In this document: in pieces, positions 16,755 through 24,497 of the stretch
How positions within the stretch are numbered: position 1 is the stretch's first letter
How the letters are laid out: each line of letters opens with the position of its first letter
From: an uncultured Anaerotignum sp.
Lineage (GTDB): Bacteria > Bacillota > Clostridia > Lachnospirales > Anaerotignaceae
Assembly (NCBI RefSeq): GCF_905212195.1
Contig: NZ_CAJMDQ010000001.1
Span: 5,346-69,345 of the forward strand
Direction: 5' to 3'
Length of the DNA: 64,000 bases
Position numbers and translations under genes: made by a program
The notes under the pieces: model-generated
What the model was told of the DNA's origin: nothing
Databases searched by the model: none
Seen by the model: the letters and a program-made list of their open reading frames with translations, nothing else

Positions 16755-17699
16755 ATGAAGCGAAAAAAACTGGTGTTGGCAGTTTCTGCTGCTGTACTTT
16801 TGGGCGGATATACCGTAGGCATTTTTGGTCAGACAGAAGGGGATTTGACCCAAAAACAGATAGATAATCCCAATACAGTAGAAAACAAAGAGGACATTGC
16901 CAGAAGCGTGCTGGAATCCACAGGGCGCAGCGGTCAATATGATTTGCAAGATTTAGGGGATGTAACGGTGTATCTGGGAAGCGATGTAACGGGAAATCCA
17001 CAGGATGCCATCGTTACCGTAAGTTTTGGCCCGAAAAATACCGTTGTGGCCGCATATACTGCCGATGGGAATGTTTATGAGTATACGGGAGATTTGGGGG
17101 ATTTTTACGGCGTGCAGAATATCCGTTTTGTCCCCGTACCGGAACTGAAAAAGGAGATTGTCATTGTGCGGGAACAGGTGAATCAGTCCTTGGGTTCTTT
17201 TGAACAGTCGGATATTTTGCGGGGCTATGTTTTCGACGGGAAAGAGTATCAGGATGTGCTGAATACACCCCAGAAAATCGAATCCAGCTGGAATAACCTG
17301 TGGAACAAAGGGGAGTTGCAGGAGCCAAGTTTGTGGCGACGTGTGACGGAAGAAACAGAAAGCAAATGGACTGGCGGAGAGGAACCTTCCCTGACTATTA
17401 CCCGTTACCAGAGTTATCTGGAATCCGATGATAAAGGAGAAGGGGAAGTGCCGGCAGATGATACGTTTCAGGAAAAAGACAGCCGTGTTGTGGTAGAGCG
17501 TTTTTTCTGGTCAGATGAATGGAACCGGTTTATTCTGGATGAAGCAGTGGAAACAGCCACAGGCCAGCCTGTAGCCATTATTGAAAATCTGGCATCTTCT
17601 CCTTATTTGCTGGCAGATCTGCCGGATTTCAGGGATTACCGCATTGTGCGAAAAGATGGAACAACGGCGTATGTGGATGCGGAGGAGCTGAAATTTTAA
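16755..17699 (+). CDS. exported protein of unknown function
   Basis: A 314-residue protein I do not recognise. The N-terminus (MKRKKLVLAVSAAVLLGGYTVGIFG) has a basic patch and one hydrophobic helix, so it is secreted or anchored by its N-terminus. The rest is acidic and soluble, rich in Glu, Asp and Trp, with no cysteine in the mature part, no evident repeat and no lipobox. The start was set at the second ATG because GGGGAGGG lies six bases upstream of it. It stands alone between the queT terminator and the T-box promoter. Codon use looks like that of its neighbours, so recent transfer is not suggested. Confidence 0.75.
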   Translation: MKRKKLVLAVSAAVLLGGYTVGIFGQTEGDLTQKQIDNPNTVENKEDIARSVLESTGRSGQYDLQDLGDVTVYLGSDVTGNPQDAIVTVSFGPKNTVVAAYTADGNVYEYTGDLGDFYGVQNIRFVPVPELKKEIVIVREQVNQSLGSFEQSDILRGYVFDGKEYQDVLNTPQKIESSWNNLWNKGELQEPSLWRRVTEETESKWTGGEEPSLTITRYQSYLESDDKGEGEVPADDTFQEKDSRVVVERFFWSDEWNRFILDEAVETATGQPVAIIENLASSPYLLADLPDFRDYRIVRKDGTTAYVDAEELKF

Positions 17700-17712
17700 T
17701 CTTGGAAAGGTA

Positions 17713-17740
17713 TTGACAAATAGGGTTGGAGTGTTATAAT
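17713..17740 (+). promoter_or_regulatory. promoter of the T-box/trpXYZ operon
   Basis: TTGACA, 16 bases, TATAAT: a near-consensus housekeeping promoter directly before the T-box leader. Confidence 0.85.
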
Positions 17741-17746
17741 AACACT

Positions 17747-18020
17747 ATCGAAAAAAGGAAAACCTGTGATTAAGAGGAGTAGTTTTACAGACTGCACTTT
17801 CAGAGAGTCGTGGATGGTGGGAAAACGACAGTCAGCGTAAAATGAATGGACTTATGAGGGCGGACGAAAGCGCAAGCGAGTAGTAACCGACGGGAACCGC
17901 GCCCGTTACCCTGGCGGACTGCATGAATGTGCAGGCAAAGTGGATGAAATCTCATCAATTTGGGTGGTACCGCAGGATAATCAGTCTTGTCCCATAGTAA
18001 TATGGCGACAGGACTTTTTT
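17747..18020 (+). promoter_or_regulatory. T-box leader, tryptophan specifier
   Basis: All main T-box parts are present. Stem I contains the AGAGAGUCG...GGUGG...ACGAC distal arm. The specifier region reads GAA-UGG-ACUUAUGAG, with UGG (Trp) at 17847-17849. The T-box sequence UGGGUGGUACCGC is at 17961-17973. A terminator follows: AGTCTTGTC pairs with GACAGGACT (17983-18015), then a T run. Uncharged tRNA-Trp should pair with the specifier and the T-box, favour the antiterminator and switch on the downstream transporter. The leader and a small open frame fill the 437-base gap 17700-18136. Confidence 0.93.
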
Positions 18021-18040
18021 TATTGTCGGGAGGGATTGAT

Positions 18041-18076
18041 ATGAATCAGACAGGAAGACGATGGCGCAGCCATTGA
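18041..18076 (+). CDS. possible 11-codon upstream open frame with one Trp
   Basis: A short frame MNQTGRRWRSH begins six bases after GGGAGGG, one of the best ribosome sites in this region. It lies after the T-box terminator and 60 bases before trpX. The single Trp codon is intriguing for a tryptophan-uptake operon, but one Trp is weak evidence for a leader peptide. It may be translated without any regulatory role. Confidence 0.3.
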   Translation: MNQTGRRWRSH

Positions 18077-18136
18077 CAAGGTACAAAGATAAAGAGATAA
18101 CCCAATATTTTGATTTGATTAAAGGAGAGATTACTT

Positions 18137-19123
18137 ATGAAAAAAATGATGGCTTTGGCAATGGCAGCAGTAATGACAATGGCAGCGCTCACAGGCTGCG
18201 GCGGCAGCGGCAGTGGTGACAGCGCAAACGGCGATGTACCTGTGATCGGTATTTCTCAGTATGGACAGCATGCTTCTTTGGATAACTGCAGAGAAGGTTT
18301 CCTGCAGGGTCTGGAAGAAAGCGGCTTGGTGGAAGGCGTAGACTATGTGATCGATTATCAGAACGCAGGTTTCGATGATACCATCGCACAGCAGATTGCG
18401 CAGAACTTTTCCGCAAACAATGTAGCGCTGATGTGTGGTATTGCAACAAACTCCGCAACAGCTTGCTATGCAGCGGCAGAAGATAAAAACATTCCCGTTA
18501 TTTTCACAGCAATCACAGACCCTGTGAAAGCAAAACTGGACAGCGGCAATATTACAGGTACCAGCGATAAACTTCCCATCGAAGAACAGCTGAAACTGAT
18601 TCGTGCCCTGCAGCCCGATGCAAAAACAATCGGTATCCTTTACACCACAAGCGAACCTAACTCTGTTTCCGCAGTGGAAGAATATCAGGCAAAAGCGCCT
18701 GAATATGGTTTCACCATCGAAGCCATCGGCGTTATGCAGCAGTCTGAAGTACTGCAGGCAGCAGATAACATGATTTCCAAAGGCGTTGACTGCATGACAA
18801 ACCTGACAGACAATAACGTGGTAGGCGTTCTGCCCTCCATTCTGGAAAAAACAAACGATGCAGGCATTCCTGTATATGGCAGCGAAATCGAACAGGTAAA
18901 AATCGGCTGTGTAGCATCCGCAGGTATCGAATATGTAGCACTGGGCAAGAGAACAGGCGAAATGGCAGCGAAAATTCTGAAAGGGGAAGCAACAGCAGAA
19001 GAAATGCCTTACGAAACCATTACTGATTCTGAAATCTACATCAACCCCGGTGTGCTGGAAACATTGGGTCTGACAGTACCAGAAGATATCGCAGCGGAAG
19101 CCATTGACGTAACCGCTGAATAA
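18137..19123 (+). CDS. trpX: ABC transporter substrate-binding lipoprotein, probable tryptophan (TrpX)
   Basis: A 328-residue lipoprotein. The signal peptide ends in a lipobox LTGC (Cys at about residue 22), followed by a Gly/Ser linker. The mature part is a periplasmic-binding-protein fold of the COG2984 family (GISQYGQHASLDNCREGF; NSATACYAAAED). This family was linked to tryptophan uptake as TrpX because its genes are often under Trp T-boxes; the UGG specifier upstream here supports that. The general family also covers other amino acids or unknown ligands, so the substrate is inferred from regulation. First of three genes of one transporter. Confidence 0.88.
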   Translation: MKKMMALAMAAVMTMAALTGCGGSGSGDSANGDVPVIGISQYGQHASLDNCREGFLQGLEESGLVEGVDYVIDYQNAGFDDTIAQQIAQNFSANNVALMCGIATNSATACYAAAEDKNIPVIFTAITDPVKAKLDSGNITGTSDKLPIEEQLKLIRALQPDAKTIGILYTTSEPNSVSAVEEYQAKAPEYGFTIEAIGVMQQSEVLQAADNMISKGVDCMTNLTDNNVVGVLPSILEKTNDAGIPVYGSEIEQVKIGCVASAGIEYVALGKRTGEMAAKILKGEATAEEMPYETITDSEIYINPGVLETLGLTVPEDIAAEAIDVTAE

Positions 19124-19152
19124 GAAAAAGGCAAGAGAGAGGGTTTTCTGTT

Positions 19153-20046
19153 ATGAATGCAATGATGGAATTATGTATCAGCACGTTGACACAGGGCTTT
19201 ATATATGCCCTGTTGTCCTACGGCGTATATATCACCTATAAAATTTTGGATTTTCCAGACCTGACTGTAGACGGCAGCTTTCCTCTGGGGGCAGCTGTGA
19301 CAGCTGTGATGCTGGTCAAAGGTGTGAATCCTTTTGTGACACTGCTGGCAGCTCTTTTCATTGGTGCTGTAGCAGGGTTTGTGACAGGCTTTATCCATGT
19401 AAAACTGGGCGTAAGAGACCTGCTGGCAGGTATCATCACCATGACAGCATTGTTCTCCATCAACCTTCAGATTGCAGGTTCTAACCTGGCAATTGAACGA
19501 AGCATTGACACGATTTTCACTTCCGGCCCCATTATGGCAATCATGGGCAACAGTTCCCTGATTTATCGGAAATTTGTAGTGACTCTGGTTCTGGCAGTGG
19601 TTGTAAAATTGATTCTGGATTGGTATTTAAAAACAAAAAGCGGCCTTTTGCTTCGTGCCGTTGGGGATAATGCAACACTGGTCACAACATTGGCAAAAGA
19701 CAAAGGCAATGTGAAACTCCTTGGTTTGATTATTGCCAACGCATTGGTTGCTCTTTCTGGTGCAGTTGTTTGTCAGGAACAGCGTGCATTCTCCAGTACT
19801 ATGGGTACTGGTCAGATGGTATTCGGTCTGGCAGCAGTTATCATCGGTACAACACTGTTCCGCAAACTCAGCTTCTTTAAGGCAACAACAGCAGTGCTCA
19901 TCGGCAGTGTGTTCTATAAGGCTTGTATTCAGGTTGCCATCAGTCTGGGTCTGCCCGCAAACCTGCTGAAACTGGCAACAGCAGTATTGTTCCTGGTGGT
20001 TCTGGTACTGGGCAACAAACAGAAAGGCGGCGAAGAACGTGCTTGA
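19153..20046 (+). CDS. trpY: ABC transporter permease, probable tryptophan (TrpY)
   Basis: A 297-residue membrane protein with about eight or nine hydrophobic helices, of the COG4120 permease family related to BPL/LivHM permeases. It contains DFPDLTVDGSFPLGAA near the start and GLIIANALVALSGAVVCQEQ, both typical of this family. It would form the membrane channel with the adjacent lipoprotein and ATPase. It overlaps the next gene by eight bases, so subunit production is coupled. Substrate inferred from the Trp T-box. Confidence 0.88.
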   Translation: MNAMMELCISTLTQGFIYALLSYGVYITYKILDFPDLTVDGSFPLGAAVTAVMLVKGVNPFVTLLAALFIGAVAGFVTGFIHVKLGVRDLLAGIITMTALFSINLQIAGSNLAIERSIDTIFTSGPIMAIMGNSSLIYRKFVVTLVLAVVVKLILDWYLKTKSGLLLRAVGDNATLVTTLAKDKGNVKLLGLIIANALVALSGAVVCQEQRAFSSTMGTGQMVFGLAAVIIGTTLFRKLSFFKATTAVLIGSVFYKACIQVAISLGLPANLLKLATAVLFLVVLVLGNKQKGGEERA

Positions 20047-20812
20047 ACTGAAACATATCAAAAAAGTATATAATCCGGGCACAGTTACAGAAATGTGCCT
20101 GTTTGACGATTTTAACCTGACTGTAAAAGATGGGGAATTTGTTTCCATCGTTGGCAGTAACGGTAGCGGCAAAACTTCTATGCTGAATATCATTTGTGGC
20201 ACCATTCCCATCGAAGGGGGACAGGTTCTCATTGGCGGCAAGGATATTTCCAAAATGAAGGACTATCAGAGATATCGCACCATTGGTCGTGTGTATCAGA
20301 ATCCTTCCATGGGTACATGCCCCAATCTGACTATGCTGGAAAATATGTCTTTGGCAGACCATAAAGGCAAACATTTTGGTCTGAGCTTCGGCATCAATAA
20401 AGCAAGAGAAGATTATTACAGAGAACAGCTTTCCATTCTGGGGCTGGGTCTGGAAGATAAAATGCATGTAAAACTTGGTGCATTGTCCGGTGGTCAGCGT
20501 CAGGCAGCGTCCCTGATTATGTCCACATTAACACCCATCGAATTCCTGATTCTGGACGAACATACAGCAGCGCTGGACCCGAAAACAGCGGAAATTATCA
20601 TGGAATTGACCCATAAGGTTGTGGAAGAAAAGAAATTGACAGCTATGATGGTTACCCATAACCTGCGCTATGCAGTAGAATATGGCACTCGTCTGATTAT
20701 GATGGACAAAGGCGGCATTGTTATGGACAAGGCCGATGAAGAAAAGAAAAATACAGATATTGACGATATTCTGGATGTATTTACTTCCATCAGTATTGAA
20801 TGCGGTAACTAA
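20039..20812 (+). CDS. trpZ: ABC transporter ATP-binding protein, probable tryptophan (TrpZ)
   Basis: A 257-residue ATPase. Walker A GSNGSGKTS is near residue 40, the signature LSGGQRQAA near 150, and Walker B LILDEHTAALDP follows; the switch His is in TMMVTHNLRYA. The Q-loop is at GRVYQNPS. The family (COG1101) pairs with the two preceding genes. It starts with GTG inside the end of trpY. The Walker B glutamate is present (DEH), so ATP hydrolysis should be intact. A strong terminator ends the operon. Confidence 0.92.
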   Translation: MLELKHIKKVYNPGTVTEMCLFDDFNLTVKDGEFVSIVGSNGSGKTSMLNIICGTIPIEGGQVLIGGKDISKMKDYQRYRTIGRVYQNPSMGTCPNLTMLENMSLADHKGKHFGLSFGINKAREDYYREQLSILGLGLEDKMHVKLGALSGGQRQAASLIMSTLTPIEFLILDEHTAALDPKTAEIIMELTHKVVEEKKLTAMMVTHNLRYAVEYGTRLIMMDKGGIVMDKADEEKKNTDIDDILDVFTSISIECGN

Positions 20813-20822
20813 ACAGAAAACA

Positions 20823-20862
20823 AAGAACGCTGGAATTTTGATTCCAGCGTTCTTATTTTTTT
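20823..20862 (+). terminator. intrinsic terminator of trpXYZ
   Basis: A perfect 14-pair stem AAGAACGCTGGAAT / ATTCCAGCGTTCTT with loop TTTG, followed by ATTTTTTT. It lies between convergent genes. Confidence 0.93.
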
Positions 20863-21508
20863 ATGCGTATTTCTCCATGATTTCATGGATGGTTTTCATC
20901 AATTCATCATATAAAACTTCATATCCGCGGTTGCTCAGATGTTCACCGTCATATTGGAAGCAGGCTTCATAGTCTGCTTTATTTTTTATGCTTTTATAAA
21001 CGGAAAAGAGATCCATCACAGGCAGATTGTATTCTGCAGCCAGTTTTTTCACCATTTCACCGTAGTATTCCAGACGGTCATTGGTGGTGAAAGGGTAAAA
21101 ATCTGTATCCACCATAGAAGGCGGGGTCATCAGTACGATGAGGGGAACGCCGTTATGGAAATCGCTTCCGGTAGATAAAGATAAAATCTGTGTGATGATT
21201 TGCCGCAGGTTATTTTCGAATTCATAAGGTGTCCGATACTGCCCTTCATTCAGTGCACTGTCATTGGAGCCAAACCAGATAAAAACTATTTCCGGTTTGT
21301 GCTGTAAGACACTGCCTTTGAGCCGTGCCAGAGCCTCACGGGTGGTATGCCCATTGATGCCGCTGTTGCGTATTTCCCAAGTATATTGAGGATATGCTTT
21401 CGGCAGTTCTTTGGAAAGGTAATAAGGATAAGCAATGTGTTCCAATACGCCATAACCGTAGGTCAGACTGTCACCAAAGCAGACGATTTTCATTTCTGTA
21501 TTTGCCAT
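20861..21508 (-). CDS. SGNH/GDSL hydrolase family esterase
   Basis: A 215-residue cytosolic hydrolase, probably a lysophospholipase, thioesterase or acetyl-esterase. The four SGNH blocks are visible: GDSLTYGYG (block I, nucleophile Ser), a Gly in NSGINGHTTREAL (block II), WFGSNDSALN (block III, Asn) and DGEHLSNRG (block V, Asp and His of the triad). No signal peptide is seen. The substrate cannot be told from sequence. The start was set at MANTEMKIV because GGGAGTG lies about eight bases before it. It follows the LytTR gene on the same strand and may be cotranscribed. Confidence 0.92.
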   Translation of the reverse strand: MANTEMKIVCFGDSLTYGYGVLEHIAYPYYLSKELPKAYPQYTWEIRNSGINGHTTREALARLKGSVLQHKPEIVFIWFGSNDSALNEGQYRTPYEFENNLRQIITQILSLSTGSDFHNGVPLIVLMTPPSMVDTDFYPFTTNDRLEYYGEMVKKLAAEYNLPVMDLFSVYKSIKNKADYEACFQYDGEHLSNRGYEVLYDELMKTIHEIMEKYA

Positions 21509-21565
21509 GTTTTTCACTCCCGTCCAATCTTTTTGCCTTGATTGTAAAGGTTTGGGCAGTGTTTG

Positions 21566-22303
21566 TCAATCGTTGGAAAAAAGACTGGAGATGGCGGAAA
21601 GGAACTGTTTTTTGTATCCGCGGCTCACATAGGCATGCTGGTCGCAGTTGAAAAAGGACAGTTCCCATGGATTTTTTGTCTTATCCAAATAAGAAATATT
21701 ACTCAGATTGACGATAAAGGAACGATGCGTCTGCACCATATAGGAAGACTGCATGGTTTCCCGAATTTTGTAAAGGGGCATGGTGAATACCACTTCCTTT
21801 GTGCGCAGATGAAAAATGGCTTTTTTCATGACGATTTCGATAAACAGAATATCCTCGTAAGGAAAGCTGTAGATTCCTTTTGCAGTGGAAATCTGGCATA
21901 ACCGCGACGTGAAATCTTTTGTCTGCTGAAAAAGGGTGTGATAGAAATTTACCAGATGTGCCAGTTCCTGTTCTTTTTCTTTGGAAAGGGGCAGCATGAA
22001 AATTTCGATAAAATTCCACTGTGGAATGACCTGTAAAATATGAGCAATTTGGGATGAAAGCAGGATTACCGGTGTATGTATGCTGGTTGGGAATTTTCGA
22101 AGGAACGTCATAAAACGCTTCGCATATATAAAATCCGTATCAGGCATAAGCAATACGCAATGGATTTTGATCTGCTTGCAAAAGGAAACCGCTTTTTCAA
22201 GGGAATTGCTTTCATACAGCACAAAATCCGCGCTCTGGCTGCAAATGTTCTGCACCTTTTCGGACGTAACTTTGCTAAAGTTGACCAATAATAGGTGAAA
22301 CAT
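21566..22303 (-). CDS. LytTR-type transcription regulator with degenerate receiver-like domain
   Basis: A 245-residue protein. The C-terminal part (about 135-240) is a LytTR DNA-binding domain: IEIVMKKAIFHLRTKEVVF, then MVQTHRSFIVNLSNISYL and a final basic VSRGYKKQFL. The N-terminal 120 residues resemble a response-regulator receiver in length and hydrophobic pattern, but lack the acidic pair and the phospho-acceptor Asp; the equivalent stretch reads LLMPDTDF. It is therefore unlikely to be switched by a standard histidine kinase, and none is nearby. It is divergent from spoIIIAA with a 119-base shared control region. Start chosen at the second ATG after AGGAGG. Confidence 0.87.
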   Translation of the reverse strand: MFHLLLVNFSKVTSEKVQNICSQSADFVLYESNSLEKAVSFCKQIKIHCVLLMPDTDFIYAKRFMTFLRKFPTSIHTPVILLSSQIAHILQVIPQWNFIEIFMLPLSKEKEQELAHLVNFYHTLFQQTKDFTSRLCQISTAKGIYSFPYEDILFIEIVMKKAIFHLRTKEVVFTMPLYKIRETMQSSYMVQTHRSFIVNLSNISYLDKTKNPWELSFFNCDQHAYVSRGYKKQFLSAISSLFSND

Positions 22304-22344
22304 ATTCATTCCTCCTATAGTTTTCTGAAATCAATTTTATCTTA

Positions 22345-22357
22345 TCACACAATGTGA
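22345..22357. promoter_or_regulatory. palindrome between the LytTR gene and spoIIIAA
   Basis: TCACA-CAA-TGTGA, a perfect five-base inverted repeat in the shared control region of two divergent transcripts. Could be an operator; short enough to be chance. Confidence 0.3.
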
Positions 22358-22373
22358 AAAAATGAAAGGCGTA

Positions 22374-22401
22374 TCATAATTTTCATTCTGGAGAATATAT
22401 T
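22374..22401 (+). promoter_or_regulatory. possible sigma-E promoter of spoIIIA
   Basis: TCATAAT, 13 bases, AATATATT. The -35 fits the sigma-E consensus (TCATATT-like); the -10 fits CATACAAT only partly. spoIIIA operons are known to be transcribed by sigma-E in the mother cell, so such a site is expected here. Confidence 0.4.
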
Positions 22402-22422
22402 GGAAAAAGGAGGTGGACATGT

Positions 22423-23388
22423 ATGGCAGATTTGGAAAGCCTGTGGAAATCACTGCCGTCGGCACTGGCAAAAATCATACAGGAAAATAGCAGTTGTTCT
22501 TTGGAACATCTGGAAGAAATTCGCCTGCGTTTGGGACAGCCCATACTGCTTAAGGCGGAAGGAAAGTGGTTTCCCTGTGTAACGAAAAACGACAAAAACA
22601 GACATATTTTTTCAAATTGTGACATGAAGGCGTGTATCTCTTTATTGAGTGCCTATTCTTTATATGCTTTTGCGGAAGAAATCAGGCAGGGGTTTCTGAC
22701 CATAGAAGGGGGACACCGCATTGGTTTTTGCGGCAAGGCAGTCATGGAAGACGGAAAGATCAAAACACTGCATCCCATCAGTTCTTTGAATATTCGTATC
22801 GCCAGAGAAGTACGGGGGTGTGCGGATCATATTCTGCCATATTTATTTGAAGATGGACATTTTTGCCATACTATCATCCTATCTCCGCCGGGATGCGGCA
22901 AAACCACATTGCTGCGGGAATTGATTCGGAACTTGAGCAGAGCAGAAGGCGGATATGCCGTTGGTGTGGTGGATGAAAGAGGAGAGATTGCCGGTATGTG
23001 CGGCGGCATTGCGCAAATGGATTTGGGGGAATGTACGGATGTCATCAGCGGCTGCCCCAAAGCAGAAGGTATGCTGCTTTTGCTGCGAAGCATGTCACCA
23101 CAGATCATTGCCGTGGACGAGCTGGGGCGGGAAAGTGATTTTCTTGCGGCTTCGGATTTGATTCATGCTGGCGTGAAACTTCTTTGCACTGTCCATGGTA
23201 GCTCTCTGGAAGAATTGGAGAAGCGGGTTTTTCTGGGCACCATGATGGCACATCATGTGGTGGAACGATATGTGATTTTATCTGCATCCCAAGGTGTTGG
23301 CACGGTGGAAGCGATTTTGGACGGCACAGGACGGGCCATTTATAAAAAAGGAGGGGCGTCATGGTACAAAGCATCGGGATTTGCATGA
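22423..23388 (+). CDS. spoIIIAA: stage III sporulation protein AA (ATPase)
   Basis: A 321-residue ATPase of the mother cell, related to secretion ATPases of the type II/IV kind. Walker A is PPGCGKTTLLREL at about residues 154-166 and Walker B is IIAVDELGRE at about 227-236. It powers the SpoIIIA-SpoIIQ channel ('feeding tube') that links mother cell and forespore after engulfment. It is the first of eight genes in the standard AA-AH order, and its last 28 bases overlap spoIIIAB. The ribosome site is GGAGGTGG before ATGTATG; the second ATG is used here. Confidence 0.96.
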   Translation: MADLESLWKSLPSALAKIIQENSSCSLEHLEEIRLRLGQPILLKAEGKWFPCVTKNDKNRHIFSNCDMKACISLLSAYSLYAFAEEIRQGFLTIEGGHRIGFCGKAVMEDGKIKTLHPISSLNIRIAREVRGCADHILPYLFEDGHFCHTIILSPPGCGKTTLLRELIRNLSRAEGGYAVGVVDERGEIAGMCGGIAQMDLGECTDVISGCPKAEGMLLLLRSMSPQIIAVDELGRESDFLAASDLIHAGVKLLCTVHGSSLEELEKRVFLGTMMAHHVVERYVILSASQGVGTVEAILDGTGRAIYKKGGASWYKASGFA

Positions 23389-23879
23389 TTCTGGCAGTAA
23401 CGACACTGACAGGGGCTTATTTTTGCCTGCGGGAAAAGTACCGTTTGCAGGATTTGCGGGAACTGGAAAGAGCCATGGTCATGATGGAAAGTCAGATTCG
23501 TTTTCTGTCTGTACCCCTGTCAGAAGTGCTGGAAAATATCAGTTATCAGACCAAAGGGCAGGTAGGGATGTTGATGCAGGAAACAGCAAAAGCCATGGCA
23601 GAGCGCACAGGAGAAACGGCAGAACAGATTTGGGAAACAGTCTGGATGCGGCATATATCTCACACCTATTTTTCGGGAGAAGATTATCAGAGCATCCTGC
23701 GCTTTGGAAAAACATTGGGATATCTGGATCAGGAGCAGCAAAAAAACAGCACAGAGTTATTTTTGACGGAATTGCGGCAGAAATGCGGACAGATTGAGCG
23801 CAGACTGGAGAAAAACGAACGGCTTTACTATAGTATGGGATTTTTAGGCGGTTTGATGCTGGTCATTGTGCTGCTGTAA
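23361..23879 (+). CDS. spoIIIAB: stage III sporulation protein AB
   Basis: A 172-residue protein with a hydrophobic helix at each end (about residues 4-20 and 155-172) and a helical cytoplasmic middle rich in Glu, Gln and Arg. The opening RELERAMVMMESQIRFLSVP is typical of the family, which is compared with type II secretion GspF proteins. It probably forms part of the inner platform that the AA ATPase acts on. It starts inside the end of spoIIIAA (GGAGGGG before ATG). Confidence 0.94.
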   Translation: MVQSIGICMILAVTTLTGAYFCLREKYRLQDLRELERAMVMMESQIRFLSVPLSEVLENISYQTKGQVGMLMQETAKAMAERTGETAEQIWETVWMRHISHTYFSGEDYQSILRFGKTLGYLDQEQQKNSTELFLTELRQKCGQIERRLEKNERLYYSMGFLGGLMLVIVLL

Positions 23880-23898
23880 AGAATGGAGGGGAAGAAAA

Positions 23899-24093
23899 AT
23901 GGATATCAGTATTATATTTCGCATTGCCGCAGTGGGGGTGCTGGTGGCGGTGCTCAATCAGGTTTTGCTGCGTGCAGGTCGAGAAGAACAGGCCATGCTC
24001 ACAACGCTGGCAGGATTGGTGGTCGTGCTTTTTTGGGTGATACAGTATGTCAGTACATTGTTTGAAACCATGGAAACCATGTTTCGTTTTTAG
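23899..24093 (+). CDS. spoIIIAC: stage III sporulation protein AC
   Basis: A 64-residue membrane protein with two hydrophobic helices and a short polar link (LRAGREEQAM), the normal size and shape of SpoIIIAC. Its helices resemble the C-terminal part of the next protein, AD. The start was placed at MDISII because GGAGGGG precedes it; longer upstream frames are unlike the family. It is part of the membrane complex between mother cell and forespore. Confidence 0.95.
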   Translation: MDISIIFRIAAVGVLVAVLNQVLLRAGREEQAMLTTLAGLVVVLFWVIQYVSTLFETMETMFRF

Positions 24094-24105
24094 GAGGGGA
24101 AGTAA

Positions 24106-24483
24106 ATGGCAGCATTGGCGGCTTTTGGATTGACAGGAACTTTTTTGGTGTTGGTACTGAAAAAAGAAAATCCTCAGTTTGCTCTCTTAACGGCTCTGGC
24201 GACTGGAGTTCTTCTCTTTTTGCAGATTTGCAGTCCTTTGGGGGAACTGCTGGATTTGCTGCAGGACATGGCGGAGCAGGCAGGCGTTGCGGAAGGATAT
24301 TTCGGTATTGTGCTGAAAGTTATCGGCATTGCCTATCTTTCGCAATTTGCTTCCCAGCTTTGCGCAGATGCGGGCGAAGGGGCTGTGGCGGCCAAAATCG
24401 AATTGGCTGGCAAAGTGCTCATCATGGCGGTTTCCATTCCTGTGCTGACGGAAGTCCTTCATGTGGTATTGACGCTGGTGTGA
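24106..24483 (+). CDS. spoIIIAD: stage III sporulation protein AD
   Basis: A 125-residue membrane protein with about four hydrophobic helices. The segments KVIGIAYLSQFASQLCADAGEGAVAAK and VLIMAVSIPVL are characteristic, the first family-diagnostic (only parts are quoted here as one 27-residue region at about 68-94). AC and AD are thought to form the membrane base of the SpoIIIA channel. It lies 12 bases after AC and 14 before AE. Confidence 0.94.
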   Translation: MAALAAFGLTGTFLVLVLKKENPQFALLTALATGVLLFLQICSPLGELLDLLQDMAEQAGVAEGYFGIVLKVIGIAYLSQFASQLCADAGEGAVAAKIELAGKVLIMAVSIPVLTEVLHVVLTLV

Positions 24484-24497
24484 AAAGGGGGAGATTC

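Noticed and set aside
24228..24497. N-terminal extension of spoIIIAE
   Set aside because: It lies inside spoIIIAD, is unlike the family, and the ATG at 24498 has the ribosome site.
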